42,492 nt of DNA from Rhodoferax sp. (GCA_025358555.1 JANYJD010000329.1:1-42492); one strand, 5' to 3'; positions 1-9,725 are shown, numbered from the stretch's first letter. Notes: generated from the letters alone by a model not told the origin. Numbers and translations: made by a program.

Positions 1-1
1 A

Positions 2-244
2 GCTGCTCCTGCTGCGAAAGAGCCAGTCGCGGCTGCCAAAGAAGAAAAGAAAGATCCAAAAGCTGAAGCAAAAGCCAAGAAAGAAGCTGACAAAAAGGCC
101 AAAGCTGATGAAAAGCAGGCAAAAGCTGACGCTGCCAAGGCAAAAAAAGAAACCACCAAAGATGGCAAGCCCATGGCCAAAGACGAGAAAAAAGAAGCTA
201 CCGCTGATGCTGCCAAACCAGCGGCCAGCGCCGCCAAGAAGTAA
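2..244 (+). CDS. C-terminal part of a Lys/Ala-rich low-complexity protein, truncated by the window start
   Basis: Open frame from base 2 to TAA at 242-244: AAPAAKEPVAAAKEEKKDPKAEAKAKKEADKKAKADEKQ...SAAKK*; followed by a strong hairpin/T-tract terminator. The listed 108..365 ORF is a different frame. Confidence 0.7.
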   Translation, partial: AAPAAKEPVAAAKEEKKDPKAEAKAKKEADKKAKADEKQAKADAAKAKKETTKDGKPMAKDEKKEATADAAKPAASAAKK

Positions 245-290
245 TTCAAAACCCCATGAAGCAACCTTGCACTTGAATGGGGTGCCCACA

Positions 291-320
291 AAAAAACCCG
301 CCTCGGCGGGTTTTTTTTTG
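291..320 (+). terminator. Rho-independent terminator
   Basis: aaaaaaacccgcctcggcgggttttttttt: GC hairpin flanked by A and T runs, 50 nt after the stop of the Lys/Ala-rich CDS. Confidence 0.85.
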
Positions 321-331
321 TGGGCGGCAAC

Positions 332-610
332 TTATTGCAGGCCAGCGGCAGAAACGACGGGCTGACTTTCACTGGCCACACATGGGTGGCTGGTGACGAA
401 AGGCTTGGGTGCCATGTTCAGAGGCCTGACATGTTCGTCATCACCCGCAAGATCAGCAGAACCGGCCACGTTGTTGGGCGACGCCGAGGCTGCCAGGGCC
501 AATGTGATGATGATGGCTATGACGATGACGCAGGTGGTGAAGATGAGCATGAAGTCTTCCTGAAGGTGAGCGTCCAGTCTATAAAGACTGGCGCACAAAC
601 GCATCAGCAA
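332..610 (-). CDS. Small hypothetical protein with one hydrophobic segment (start uncertain)
   Basis: MLIFTTCVIVIAIIITLALAASASPNN... resembles a signal/TM segment; no other support. Confidence 0.35.
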   Translation of the reverse strand: MLMRLCASLYRLDAHLQEDFMLIFTTCVIVIAIIITLALAASASPNNVAGSADLAGDDEHVRPLNMAPKPFVTSHPCVASESQPVVSAAGLQ

Positions 611-634
611 AAAGTCACACTTTTTGGTATTTTG

Positions 635-3600
635 TTACATCGGCTGATTGCCAAGTCGGCCAAAGCCGCCCCCACCCGGCGTATGAATCTCAAAAATATC
701 ACCGGGTTGCATCTCGGCCTGGCCTATGTGGCCCAACGCTTCTACGCTGCCATCGACACGCACCACCTGGTTGAGCCCCACCTGCCCTGGCTGCCCACCG
801 GCCATGCCAAACGCGCCAAACTTGCGGCCATTGGACAAAATGCTTGCCGTCATCGGCTCCAGAAATCGCACCCGCCGCACGCCACCATTGCCGCCCATCC
901 ATTGCCCTGCGCCGCCTGAACCCGCGCGAATCTCATAACTCTCCAGGCGAACGGGAAAGCGAAATTCCAGCACCTCCGGGTCCGTCAGGCGCGAATTGGT
1001 CATGTGGGCTTGGACGACCGACGTGCCGTTAAAGCCCGACACCAGCATGCCCGTCGCGTCCATCACCCCCCCGGCACCCGAGCCGCCCGAGATGGTCTCG
1101 TAATACTGGTGGCGCGCATTGCCAAAGGTGAAGTTGTTCATGGTGCATTGGCCCGCCGCCATCACGCCTAAAGCGCCGAACAGCGCATTGGTGATGCAGG
1201 TGGACGTCTCCACGTTGCCCGCCACCACCGACGCTGGCGGGCTCGGGTTGAGCATCGAGCCCGCCGGAATGATGACCTTGAGTGGCTTGAGGCAACCCGC
1301 ATTCAGCGGAATGTCGTCATCCACCAGCGTGCGAAAGACATACAGCACAGCCGCCATGCACACCGCCGTCGGCGCGTTGAAGTTGTTGGTTTGCTGCGGC
1401 GATGTGCCGGTGAAATCGATCTCGGCGCTGCGCGTGGCGGTATCCACACGGATCGCCACCTTGATCTGCGCGCCATTGTCCAGCGGCAGCGTGAAAGAAT
1501 TAATTGGGGTCAGATCCCCATTATTTTGCGATGTCATCGCTGCCCGGCGTTCCGCCTCAAATAATTGGGATCTGACCCCAATTAATTGGATCACCCGGCG
1601 CACCGATTCTTCGGCGTTGTTCTGCACATGCGCCATGTAGGCCTGCACCACGTCCAGGCCGTACTGGTCCACCATTTTGCGCAGCTCCTGCACGCCTTTT
1701 TCGTTGGCGGCAATCTGCGCCTTCAAATCGGCCATGTTCTGCTGCGGATTTCTGGAAGGGTATTCACCACTTTCAAGCAGCGCCAACGTCTGGGCCTCCT
1801 GCAACACGCCCTCGGCCACCAGCTTGACGTTATTGATTTGCACGCCCTCTTCTTCTATGCGCGTGGAGAACGGCGGCATCGAGCCCGGCGTAGTGCCGCC
1901 AATGTCGGCATGGTGACCCCGCGAGCCCACGTAAAAAGTCGGTTCAGCTGACGAGCCGCCAGGCGTACCGAGGTACACCGGCGTGATCACGGTAATGTCA
2001 GGCAAATGCGTGCCCCCGTGGTACGGATCGTTCAACACAAAAACATCGCCGGGCAGCATCCTGGCAGCGTTCTCCCGTATCACTGTCTTGATGCTCTCGC
2101 CCATGGAGCCCAGGTGCACTGGCATGTGCGGCGCATTGGCAATCAGGTTGCCCTTTGCGTCGAACAGCGCGCAGCTAAAGTCAAGGCGTTCCTTGATGTT
2201 GACTGAGTAGGCGGTGTTCTGCAACTGCAGGCCCATCTGCTCGGCAATGTTCATGAAGAGGTTGTTGAAGACCTCGAGCAAGACCGGGTCAGCGGTGGTT
2301 CCAGCTGCATATTTTATAGCGCGTTGTGCATGTCGGACGAGGGCCAGGTGGTCAAATGCTGTCAATTCAGCGGTCCAGCCAGGCTCGATGACCGTGGTGG
2401 CATTTTTCTCGGCAATGATGGCCGGGCCGGTGATGAGGTCACCCGGCTGCAGGTCTTCGCGCACCACCAGCGCAGCATCGTGCCACTGCCCGCCTGAGTA
2501 CATGCGCACGGTCTCGCGCACCACACCACAGGCCACAAGGTCGCGCGGCGCGTGCAAGGCGTGGCGCGGCTCGGCTGGCGCATCGCCCGCAATGATCGCC
2601 TCCACCGACACGGCTTCCACGATCAGCCCCTTGCCCTGCATCAAAAAGGCGAAGCGCTGGCGGTAGGCAGCCTCGAACCCGGCCTCAATTTGCGCCAGGC
2701 TACCAAAGGCGATCACCAGTGCAGCGTCGCTCCCCTCATAGCGCACGTGCACGCGGCGGTGCGTGGTGATGCCACCGCCACTGGCTTGCTGGCGTTGCAA
2801 CTCGCCCTCAGCGCCAGCTGCCAGAGCATCAAGCGCGTCTGCAATGGCGGGCATGGCGGACTGCGCCAATTTCATTTCAATCGCCTGTTCACGGATTACA
2901 TTCTGGTCGGCCAGGCCCATGCCGTAGGCGCTGAGCACGCCCGCCAGCGGATGCACAAACACCTGCGTCATGCCCAGCGCGTCGGCCACCAGGCAGGCGT
3001 GCTGGCCGCCCGCGCCACCAAAACATTGCAAGGTGTAGCGGGTGACGTCATAGCCGCGCGCGACCGAGATTTTCTTGATTGCGTTGGCCATCTGCTGCAC
3101 TGCGATGTTGATGAAGCCTTCCGCGCATGCCTCTGGGGTCAGGTGGGTCTGCGCTGCCAGCGCGGCAAACTTCCCGCGCACCACATCGCCATCCAGAGCC
3201 TCATCACCCCTGGGCCCAAACAGCTTCGGGAAGTAACGCGGCTGCACCTTGCCCACCATCACGTTGGCATCGGTCACCGCCAGCGGGCCACCGCGGCGGT
3301 AACTGGCCGGGCCAGGGTTGGCCCCGGCGCTTTGCGGCCCCACGCGAAAGCGTTCGCCGTCGAATTTAAGGATTGAGCCACCGCCCGCCGCCACGGTGTG
3401 AATGCTCATCATCGGTGCCCGCATGCGCACGCCCGCCACCTGGGTTTCAAACTCGCGCTCGAATTCGCCTGCGTAGTGCGACACATCGGTAGAGGTGCCA
3501 CCCATGTCAAAGCCAATGACTTTGACGCCCTGGCGCAGCCCGTTCCCCCCGCCCTCCCCCTCACCCTCTGCCCTCAGGGGCGAGGGAGCCGATCCTGATG

Positions 3601-4492
3601 CAGCCGGGCCATGCCGATGGGCAAGCTCTGCCGTGCGGGCCATGCCCACAATGCCCCCCGCCGGGCCGCTCAAAATCGCATCCTTGCCCTGGAACGCATG
3701 CGCATCGGTCAAGCCGCCGGACGACTGCATGAAGAACAGCTTGACGCCCGGCATCTCGGCGGCCACTTGCTGCACATACCGGCGCAGGATGGGCGACAGG
3801 TACGCATCGACCACGGTTGTGTCGCCCCGGCTCACAAACTTCATCATCGGACTGGTTTCATGCGACGTGCTGATCTGCGTAAAGCCAATGTCCTCGGCAA
3901 TGCGCTTGGCCGTTTTTTCATGCGACGTATGGCGGTAACCATGCATAAAAACGATTGAAACACTGTGTAGCCCTCGTCCATATTGCATAGTTAGCTCTTC
4001 TTTTAATAGTAATTCATCCAGCGGAAGAATCACCTCGCCCTGCGCACCCACACGCTCTTGCGCCTCCACCACGGCGCTGTAAAGAAGCTCGGGCAGCACG
4101 ATGCGGCGGTCAAACAGGCGTGGCCGGTTCTGGTAGGCGATGCGCAGCGCATCGCGAAAGCCGCGTGTGGTCACCAGCAGCGTGGGCTCGCCCTTGCGCT
4201 CCAGCAGCGCATTGGTCGCCACCGTGGTGCCCATCTTCACGCACTCCACCAGCTCGGGCGTGACCGGCTCGCCCGCTTTCAATCCAAGAAGATGCCGGAT
4301 GCCGGCCACCGCAGCATCGCGGTATTGCTCGGGGTTCTCGGACAGCAGCTTGTGCGTGACGAGCGAGAACGTGCCGTCGGCGCTGGGCCGCTTTGCAACG
4401 ATATCGGTAAAAGTGCCGCCGCGGTCAATCCAGAATTGCCAGCGTTTGGGAGGGGGGGGTCCGCTTGAAGTAAGGGGGTTAGTCTGGATCAT
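635..4492 (-). CDS. Hydantoinase/5-oxoprolinase (HyuA+HyuB fused) family protein
   Basis: [112 protein letters not shown]. Confidence 0.95.
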   Translation of the reverse strand: MIQTNPLTSSGPPPPKRWQFWIDRGGTFTDIVAKRPSADGTFSLVTHKLLSENPEQYRDAAVAGIRHLLGLKAGEPVTPELVECVKMGTTVATNALLERKGEPTLLVTTRGFRDALRIAYQNRPRLFDRRIVLPELLYSAVVEAQERVGAQGEVILPLDELLLKEELTMQYGRGLHSVSIVFMHGYRHTSHEKTAKRIAEDIGFTQISTSHETSPMMKFVSRGDTTVVDAYLSPILRRYVQQVAAEMPGVKLFFMQSSGGLTDAHAFQGKDAILSGPAGGIVGMARTAELAHRHGPAASGSAPSPLRAEGEGEGGGNGLRQGVKVIGFDMGGTSTDVSHYAGEFEREFETQVAGVRMRAPMMSIHTVAAGGGSILKFDGERFRVGPQSAGANPGPASYRRGGPLAVTDANVMVGKVQPRYFPKLFGPRGDEALDGDVVRGKFAALAAQTHLTPEACAEGFINIAVQQMANAIKKISVARGYDVTRYTLQCFGGAGGQHACLVADALGMTQVFVHPLAGVLSAYGMGLADQNVIREQAIEMKLAQSAMPAIADALDALAAGAEGELQRQQASGGGITTHRRVHVRYEGSDAALVIAFGSLAQIEAGFEAAYRQRFAFLMQGKGLIVEAVSVEAIIAGDAPAEPRHALHAPRDLVACGVVRETVRMYSGGQWHDAALVVREDLQPGDLITGPAIIAEKNATTVIEPGWTAELTAFDHLALVRHAQRAIKYAAGTTADPVLLEVFNNLFMNIAEQMGLQLQNTAYSVNIKERLDFSCALFDAKGNLIANAPHMPVHLGSMGESIKTVIRENAARMLPGDVFVLNDPYHGGTHLPDITVITPVYLGTPGGSSAEPTFYVGSRGHHADIGGTTPGSMPPFSTRIEEEGVQINNVKLVAEGVLQEAQTLALLESGEYPSRNPQQNMADLKAQIAANEKGVQELRKMVDQYGLDVVQAYMAHVQNNAEESVRRVIQLIGVRSQLFEAERRAAMTSQNNGDLTPINSFTLPLDNGAQIKVAIRVDTATRSAEIDFTGTSPQQTNNFNAPTAVCMAAVLYVFRTLVDDDIPLNAGCLKPLKVIIPAGSMLNPSPPASVVAGNVETSTCITNALFGALGVMAAGQCTMNNFTFGNARHQYYETISGGSGAGGVMDATGMLVSGFNGTSVVQAHMTNSRLTDPEVLEFRFPVRLESYEIRAGSGGAGQWMGGNGGVRRVRFLEPMTASILSNGRKFGAFGMAGGQPGQVGLNQVVRVDGSVEALGHIGQAEMQPGDIFEIHTPGGGGFGRLGNQPM
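1498..1587. repeat. 90-bp inverted-repeat element inside the hydantoinase ORF
   Basis: aattaattggggtcagatccccattattt (left) versus aaataattgggatctgaccccaattaatt (right), one internal mismatch; length is a multiple of 3. Confidence 0.85.
2306..2350 (+). repeat. Dispersed repeat copy G, antisense inside the hydantoinase ORF
   Basis: tattttatagcgcgttgtgcatgtcggacgagggcc, compare copy B tatttatagctgtttatgcacgttagacgagggc. Confidence 0.55.
3538..3605. repeat. G/C-rich imperfect palindrome inside the hydantoinase ORF
   Basis: gccctccccctcaccctctgccctcaggggcgagggagcc; encodes [16 protein letters not shown]; resembles the CTCCCTCNCCCC-type intergenic palindromes recalled from proteobacterial genomes. 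Confidence 0.55.
3955..4020 (-). repeat. Dispersed repeat copy F, sense orientation inside the hydantoinase ORF
   Basis: Minus: actattaaaagaagagctaactatgcaatatggacgagggctacacag. Confidence 0.65.
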
Positions 4493-4577
4493 TTTCTATG
4501 CTGCACTTTTCAAATCGGGTCATGCACACAACATGCAGGATGGCACGGAAGGCAAGTCTACGCGCAGTAAAACGCCT

Positions 4578-5444
4578 CTACAAAATGCAGGTGCGTCGGG
4601 CCTGCGCAGCAGGTGTAGAAGACGAAAACGGCGCAAAGAGTTCACTGCAATCAAGCAATGAAAGCGGCTTGAGCCCGGTGGCCGCCGCAATGGCATGGGC
4701 GTAGGGCGGCATGTTGGTGCATTCCAGCACCACAGAGCGCAGCGCGGGTGCGCGCCGCTTCAACGCCTGCGCAGCCGCCACCACGTCGGCCTGGGCCAGG
4801 GGCACATCCAGCGTGGTCTGGTTGCCCAGAATGGTGCGGGCAAAGGAGCCGTGCGGGTCCACCCCCTGCACCAGCACATCGGCCAAGCGCGCAGATGGCA
4901 CGCCTGCCCCGCGCAAATGGGCACGCCCCAGGCGCGCTGCGCTGATGGTCAACACGCCTACTTGCGGCTCGCGCGCCAGCAGGCGCGGCAGCAGCAACAG
5001 GCTGGAAGTCACCACAGGCACTGCCACAGCGGCCTGCAGCTCGCGTTGCAGTAGCACCAAAAAGCCGCAACTCGTGGTGATGGCGCGCGCACCATCGGCT
5101 TCAAGCTGGCACACCGCTTGGGTGAAAGGCAGGAGCAAACCCCCCGCCCGCAGTCCGGCAGCGCTCTGCACCACTTTGGCGGGAAAGGCTCCTTGCACCA
5201 CAGCGCGCCGCGTGGGCACCGGGTAGGACTCGGGATTGCCAAGGTCTCCCGGCGGTCGGGGAAAGTGGGTGTCCAGCATCACCAGGCCCAGAAAGCCGTG
5301 GCGGTGAACGCTCGGGTGCTGAAGGCTATGGTTCTGCGGGCCGCTCGCAACTCCATTTTGAACCCCCAAGGGAAACACCGGAGCAGGTGGCGCGGGAATT
5401 GCACTTATGCTGGAAGCCTTTGTCATCCAACCATTGTCATCCAC
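4578..5444 (-). CDS. Aspartate/glutamate/hydantoin racemase-like protein (start uncertain)
   Basis: GLVMLDTHFPRPPGDLGNPESY; Cys motifs ITTSCGFL and LECTNMPPYA. Confidence 0.7.
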   Translation of the reverse strand: MDDNGWMTKASSISAIPAPPAPVFPLGVQNGVASGPQNHSLQHPSVHRHGFLGLVMLDTHFPRPPGDLGNPESYPVPTRRAVVQGAFPAKVVQSAAGLRAGGLLLPFTQAVCQLEADGARAITTSCGFLVLLQRELQAAVAVPVVTSSLLLLPRLLAREPQVGVLTISAARLGRAHLRGAGVPSARLADVLVQGVDPHGSFARTILGNQTTLDVPLAQADVVAAAQALKRRAPALRSVVLECTNMPPYAHAIAAATGLKPLSLLDCSELFAPFSSSTPAAQARRTCIL

Positions 5445-5464
5445 CCCTTGTCCCCGGAGAGTCC

Positions 5465-6433
5465 ATGAAATTCAAGACCGCAATCATTGCCGCTGCGCTG
5501 GCAACCGCTGGCACCAGCTTTGCCCAAACCAAGTGGGATTTGCCCGCTGCCTACGCAGCCACCAATTTCCATTCCGAGAACCTGACCCAGTTTGCGCAGG
5601 ATGTGGACAAAGCCACCAGCGGCAAGCTGAAAATCACCGTGCACGCCAATGCATCGCTGTTCAAGGCCAACGAGATCAAGCGTGCCGTGCAAAGCGGCCA
5701 GGCCCAAGCGGGAGAAGTACTGCTGGCCAACTTCGAGAACGAAAACCCGCTCTACGCAGCCGATGGCATTCCGTTCCTGGCCTCCAGCTATGCCGAGTCC
5801 AGAAAACTCGCCACCGTGCAAAAGCCTTACCTTGAAAAACTGCTGGGCGCGCAGGGCATGAAGCTGCTGTACACCGTGCCGTGGCCTCCACAGGGCATTT
5901 ATGTCAACAAGGAGATCGCCTCGGTCGCCGAAATGCGCGGGCTCAAATGGCGCGCCTACAGCCCGGCTACCGCCAAAATTGCGGAGCTGATTGGCGCGCA
6001 GCCGGTCACCATCCAGGCGGCCGAGCTGTCACAGGCCCTGGCCACTGGCGTAGTCAACAGCTATATGAGCTCGGGCTCCACCGGTTACGACACCAAAACC
6101 TATGAAAGCATCAAGTACTGGTATGACACCCAGGCCTGGCTGCCCAAAAACGCCGTGATGGTCAACCAGAAAGCCTTTGACGCGCTGGACAAACCCACGC
6201 AGGAAGCCCTGCTCAAAGCCGCCGCCGACGCCGAAACCCGCGGCTGGAAAATCAGCCAGGAGAAAAACGAGTGGTACACCAAGGCGCTGGCCGAAAAAGG
6301 CATGAAGATCATGAAGCCGTCGCCCAAGTTGGTGGCCGACCTCAAGCAGGTGGGCACCATCATGCTGGCCGACTGGGAAAAGAAAGCTGGTGCCGATGGC
6401 GCTGCGCTGGTTGCCGCTTTCAACAAAAAATAA
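5465..6433 (+). CDS. dctP: TRAP transporter substrate-binding protein (DctP family)
   Basis: Signal peptide MKFKTAIIAAALATAGTSFAQ; RAVQSGQAQAGEVLLANFENENPLYAADGIPFLA; followed by DctQ and DctM. Confidence 0.9.
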   Translation: MKFKTAIIAAALATAGTSFAQTKWDLPAAYAATNFHSENLTQFAQDVDKATSGKLKITVHANASLFKANEIKRAVQSGQAQAGEVLLANFENENPLYAADGIPFLASSYAESRKLATVQKPYLEKLLGAQGMKLLYTVPWPPQGIYVNKEIASVAEMRGLKWRAYSPATAKIAELIGAQPVTIQAAELSQALATGVVNSYMSSGSTGYDTKTYESIKYWYDTQAWLPKNAVMVNQKAFDALDKPTQEALLKAAADAETRGWKISQEKNEWYTKALAEKGMKIMKPSPKLVADLKQVGTIMLADWEKKAGADGAALVAAFNKK

Positions 6434-6449
6434 GGCGAGGCACTGACCT

Positions 6450-6983
6450 ATGCGCCGCTTTCTGGACAGGCTCTACATCGTCTCCGGCGGCATAGGCGCT
6501 TTCTTTGTGGCGCTGCTGGCCGCGCTGATGGTGGCGCAAAGCATATTGCGTGAATTTGGCGTGCGCACCGGCGCAGTGAACGACGTGGTGGCCTGGTGCT
6601 GTGCCGCTGCGTCATTCTTTGCCATGGCGCATGCCTTCAAGCACGGCGACTTTGTGCGCGTGACCTTGCTGCTGGAAAAGCTGCCCGCAGCCAAGCGGCG
6701 TGTCGCCGAGGTCATGTGCCTTGGCATTGCAACAGTCGCGGTAGGCTATCTGGCTTTCTGGGCGAACAAGTTCACCTACGACAGCTTCATGTTTGATGAA
6801 AAAGCGCAGGGCCTGCTGGCGATTCCCATCTGGATTCCCCAGGCCAGTTTTGCAATTGGCTCATTGTTGCTGCTGGTTGCCGTGGTCGATGAGCTGGTGA
6901 TTGTGCTGCAGGGCGGCAAGCCCAGCTACGTGGCCGCAGTGGAAGAGCGTCACGCCAAAGGCGATTTTTCCTCAGACGTTTGA
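6450..6983 (+). CDS. dctQ: TRAP transporter small permease (DctQ family)
   Basis: Four hydrophobic segments, position between DctP and DctM genes. Confidence 0.85.
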   Translation: MRRFLDRLYIVSGGIGAFFVALLAALMVAQSILREFGVRTGAVNDVVAWCCAAASFFAMAHAFKHGDFVRVTLLLEKLPAAKRRVAEVMCLGIATVAVGYLAFWANKFTYDSFMFDEKAQGLLAIPIWIPQASFAIGSLLLLVAVVDELVIVLQGGKPSYVAAVEERHAKGDFSSDV

Positions 6984-7026
6984 GTCGACCCGCCGGGCTT
7001 GCGCCCGGCCTCCAAAGAGACAACAC

Positions 7027-8337
7027 ATGGACATACTTCTTGTCGGCGGCCTGCTGCTGACCATCATGATGGTGCTGCTTTCGGGCGGCGTGTGGATTGC
7101 CATGACTTTGGCCATCTGCGGCTGGGTCGGGCAGGCGTTTTTTACCAATTCCTCGCCCGGCAACAACCTGTTTTCGTCCTTCTGGGAAAGCAACGCTAGC
7201 TGGGAGCTGGCCGCACTGCCGCTGTTCATCTGGATGGGCGAGATACTCTTTCGCTCAAAACTCAGCGAAGAAATGTTCGAAGGCTTGCGCCCCTGGCTTA
7301 ACCGCATCCCCGGCCGGCTGATGCACACCACCATTCTGGGCTGTGGCATTTTTGGCTCGGTGTCAGGCTCGTCGGCGGCCACCTGCGCCACCATCAGCAA
7401 GGTGGCATTGCCCGAGCTTCTGAAGCGCGGCTACAGCGAGAAAATCGCGCTGGGTTCGCTGGCCACGGCGGGCACGCTGGGCATTTTGATCCCCCCCTCC
7501 ATCACCATGGTGGTGTACGCCGTGGCCGCTGATGCGTCGATCATCCGCATCTTCCTGGCGGGGTTCCTGCCAGGCTTTTTGCTCATGGGCCTGTTTTCTG
7601 GCTACATCATCTGGTGGAGCCTGCGCAACCCCACGCTGGTGCCGGCAGCAGACCCGCCAACAACCTTCATGGAAAAAATCCGCCTGTCGGGCAACCTGAT
7701 TCCCTGCGCGGTGCTCATCATCTTCATCGTGTGGGTGCTGATTGCGGGCTACGCAACCGCCACCGAATGCGCAGCCTACGGCGTGGTGGGCTCGCTGGCG
7801 CTGGCATGGAAGAGCAAGTCGCTGACGTGGCAAACCTTCTGTGACGGGCTGATGGGCACCACGCGCACCAGTTGCATGATCATGTTCATTCTGGCGGGCG
7901 CTGCGTTTTTGACCAAGACCATGGCGTTTACCGGCATCCCGCGCGAACTGGCCGAATGGGTCAACGCCATGCACCTGTCGCCCTACGCGCTGATTGCCGT
8001 GCTGACCGTGGTGTACCTGATTTTGGGCACCGCGCTGGACGGCATCAGCATGATCGTGCTCACCAGCGCGGTGGTGCTGCCGATGATCCAGAAAGCCGGG
8101 TTCGACTTGATCTGGTTCGGCATTTTCATCGTGCTGCTGGTGGAGATTGCCGAGGTGACACCGCCGGTCGGCTTCAATTTGTTTGTGCTGCAAAACATGA
8201 CCGGCAAGGACAGCAACACCATTGCCCGCGCCGCCATCCCGTTCTTCTTCTGCCTGGTGGTGTGCATCGTGCTCATTACCATTTTTCCGCAGATCGTGAC
8301 CATCCTGCCGGACATGGTGATGGGCCGCGAAAAATAG
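7027..8337 (+). CDS. dctM: TRAP transporter large permease (DctM family)
   Basis: CGIFGSVSGSSAATCATISKVALPELLKRGYSEKIALGSLATAGTLGILIPPSI; EVTPPVGFNLFVLQ. Confidence 0.95.
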   Translation: MDILLVGGLLLTIMMVLLSGGVWIAMTLAICGWVGQAFFTNSSPGNNLFSSFWESNASWELAALPLFIWMGEILFRSKLSEEMFEGLRPWLNRIPGRLMHTTILGCGIFGSVSGSSAATCATISKVALPELLKRGYSEKIALGSLATAGTLGILIPPSITMVVYAVAADASIIRIFLAGFLPGFLLMGLFSGYIIWWSLRNPTLVPAADPPTTFMEKIRLSGNLIPCAVLIIFIVWVLIAGYATATECAAYGVVGSLALAWKSKSLTWQTFCDGLMGTTRTSCMIMFILAGAAFLTKTMAFTGIPRELAEWVNAMHLSPYALIAVLTVVYLILGTALDGISMIVLTSAVVLPMIQKAGFDLIWFGIFIVLLVEIAEVTPPVGFNLFVLQNMTGKDSNTIARAAIPFFFCLVVCIVLITIFPQIVTILPDMVMGREK

Positions 8338-8346
8338 GCCCGCGCG

Positions 8347-8757
8347 GTGATGTCCGTCATCGCCATCTGCATCGGCGCCAGCCTGGGTGCTCTCGCACGC
8401 TGGGGCCTGGGGTTGTGGCTCAGCCCCGGCGCGGGCATCGCCACTGTTATGCCCGCAGTGGTCCCTCTGGGAACCCTGGCCGCCAACCTGATCGGCGGCT
8501 ATCTGGTCGGCATTTGCGTGGCCGTGTTCCAGGCCATGCCGCAGCTCGACCCGGTGTGGCGGCTGGCGCTGGTGACCGGCTTTCTGGGCGCACTCACCAC
8601 TTTTTCCAGCTTCTCGGCCGAAGTGGTGGGCATGCTGCAGCAGCAGCGTTACGCCCTGGCGATCGGCACGGCAGCGTTGCACCTGTTTGGATCCCTGATG
8701 CTCACCGTGGCCGGCATTAAGACTGCTTCTTTATTTATAGCTGTTTATGCACGTTAG
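8347..8757 (+). CDS. crcB: Fluoride channel CrcB/FluC family
   Basis: GASLGALARWGLGLWL, GTLAANLIGGYLVG, GFLGALTTFSSFSAE. Confidence 0.9.
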   Translation: MMSVIAICIGASLGALARWGLGLWLSPGAGIATVMPAVVPLGTLAANLIGGYLVGICVAVFQAMPQLDPVWRLALVTGFLGALTTFSSFSAEVVGMLQQQRYALAIGTAALHLFGSLMLTVAGIKTASLFIAVYAR

Positions 8758-8780
8758 ACGAGGGCTTCAGGCATTTTTTA
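8721..8780 (+). repeat. Dispersed repeat copy B; overlaps the crcB 3' end and supplies its stop codon
   Basis: tatttatagctgtttatgcacgttagacgagggcttcaggc, matches consensus TAGCTnnTnATGCAnTnnACnnGGGCTACAGgcc. Confidence 0.7.
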
Positions 8781-8889
8781 CTGTCAAAAATGGTCATTTT
8801 TCGCCCTCCCCAGCCAGCGTGGCGTAGGGGCAAGTGGCGCAGGCTATCATCCCGGCAACTTAAAAAACCATCCGACTGAGGAACACCCC

Positions 8890-9639
8890 ATGCTAGAGCT
8901 GATTTCTAACCCGCAAACCTGGATCGCGTTTGGAATGCTGACCGCGCTGGAGCTGGTGCTGGGCATCGACAACATAATTTTCATATCGATTTTGGTGGAC
9001 AAGCTGCCCAAAGAGCGGCGCGAATTTGCTCGTCGCGTCGGCCTGTTCATGGCCATGTTTATGCGCATTGGGCTGCTCTTGGTGTTGGCGTGGATTGTGG
9101 GCCTGGTAGAGCCGCTTTTCACCATCATGAACAAAAGCATTTCGGGGCGCGACTTGATTTTGATCTTGGGCGGCCTGTTTCTGATCTGGAAAAGCACCAG
9201 TGAAATTCACCAGTCGATGGAAGGCGAGGAAGACCACGCAAGCAGCGCGGTCAAGGCCACTTTCGCATCCGTCATCCTGCAAATCATGGTCATTGACTTG
9301 GTGTTTTCGCTGGACTCCATCATCACCGCCGTCGGCATGGTGGACGACGTGCGCATCATGATTGCCGCCGTCATCGCCTCAGTCGGGTTGATGATGGTGT
9401 TTGCGGGGCCGATTGGCCGGTTTGTGTCAGACCACCCCACCATCAAAATGCTGGCGCTGGCGTTTCTGGTGGTGGTCGGTGTGGTGCTGGTGGCTGAAGG
9501 TTTTGGCCAGCACGTGCCCAAAGGCTATGTGTACTTCGGCATGGCGTTTTCGCTGGGCGTGGAAATGCTCAACATCCGCATGCGCAAATCATCAAAAAAG
9601 CCGGTGAAACTGCACGCGCCGCATATTCCCGGGGACTGA
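8890..9639 (+). CDS. TerC family integral membrane protein
   Basis: LTALELVLGIDNIIFISILVDKLP; VIDLVFSLDSIITAVGM. Confidence 0.92.
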   Translation: MLELISNPQTWIAFGMLTALELVLGIDNIIFISILVDKLPKERREFARRVGLFMAMFMRIGLLLVLAWIVGLVEPLFTIMNKSISGRDLILILGGLFLIWKSTSEIHQSMEGEEDHASSAVKATFASVILQIMVIDLVFSLDSIITAVGMVDDVRIMIAAVIASVGLMMVFAGPIGRFVSDHPTIKMLALAFLVVVGVVLVAEGFGQHVPKGYVYFGMAFSLGVEMLNIRMRKSSKKPVKLHAPHIPGD

Positions 9640-9684
9640 CCGGGACGGGCCAAGTGACGAATCATCCAGTTTTTCCGTAGTTTC

Positions 9685-9717
9685 AGTGCGCACTAGACTT
9701 GGGTTTAGTGTACACTA
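9685..9717. promoter_or_regulatory. Candidate paired operator upstream of the VapBC-like module
   Basis: Perfect palindromes agtgcgcact (9685-9694) and tagtgtacacta (9706-9717), centres 22 bp apart, just upstream of the antitoxin ATG at 9726. Confidence 0.5.
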
Positions 9718-9725
9718 CTATCATC

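Noticed and set aside
7363-8682. 439-aa minus-strand ORF opposite dctM/crcB
   Set aside because: Shadow ORF with His/Gln/Arg-biased composition; dctM and crcB on the plus strand are clear.
8781-8889. Possible yybP-ykoY riboswitch ahead of terC
   Set aside because: Only about 110 nt and no recognisable conserved core; not supported by eye.
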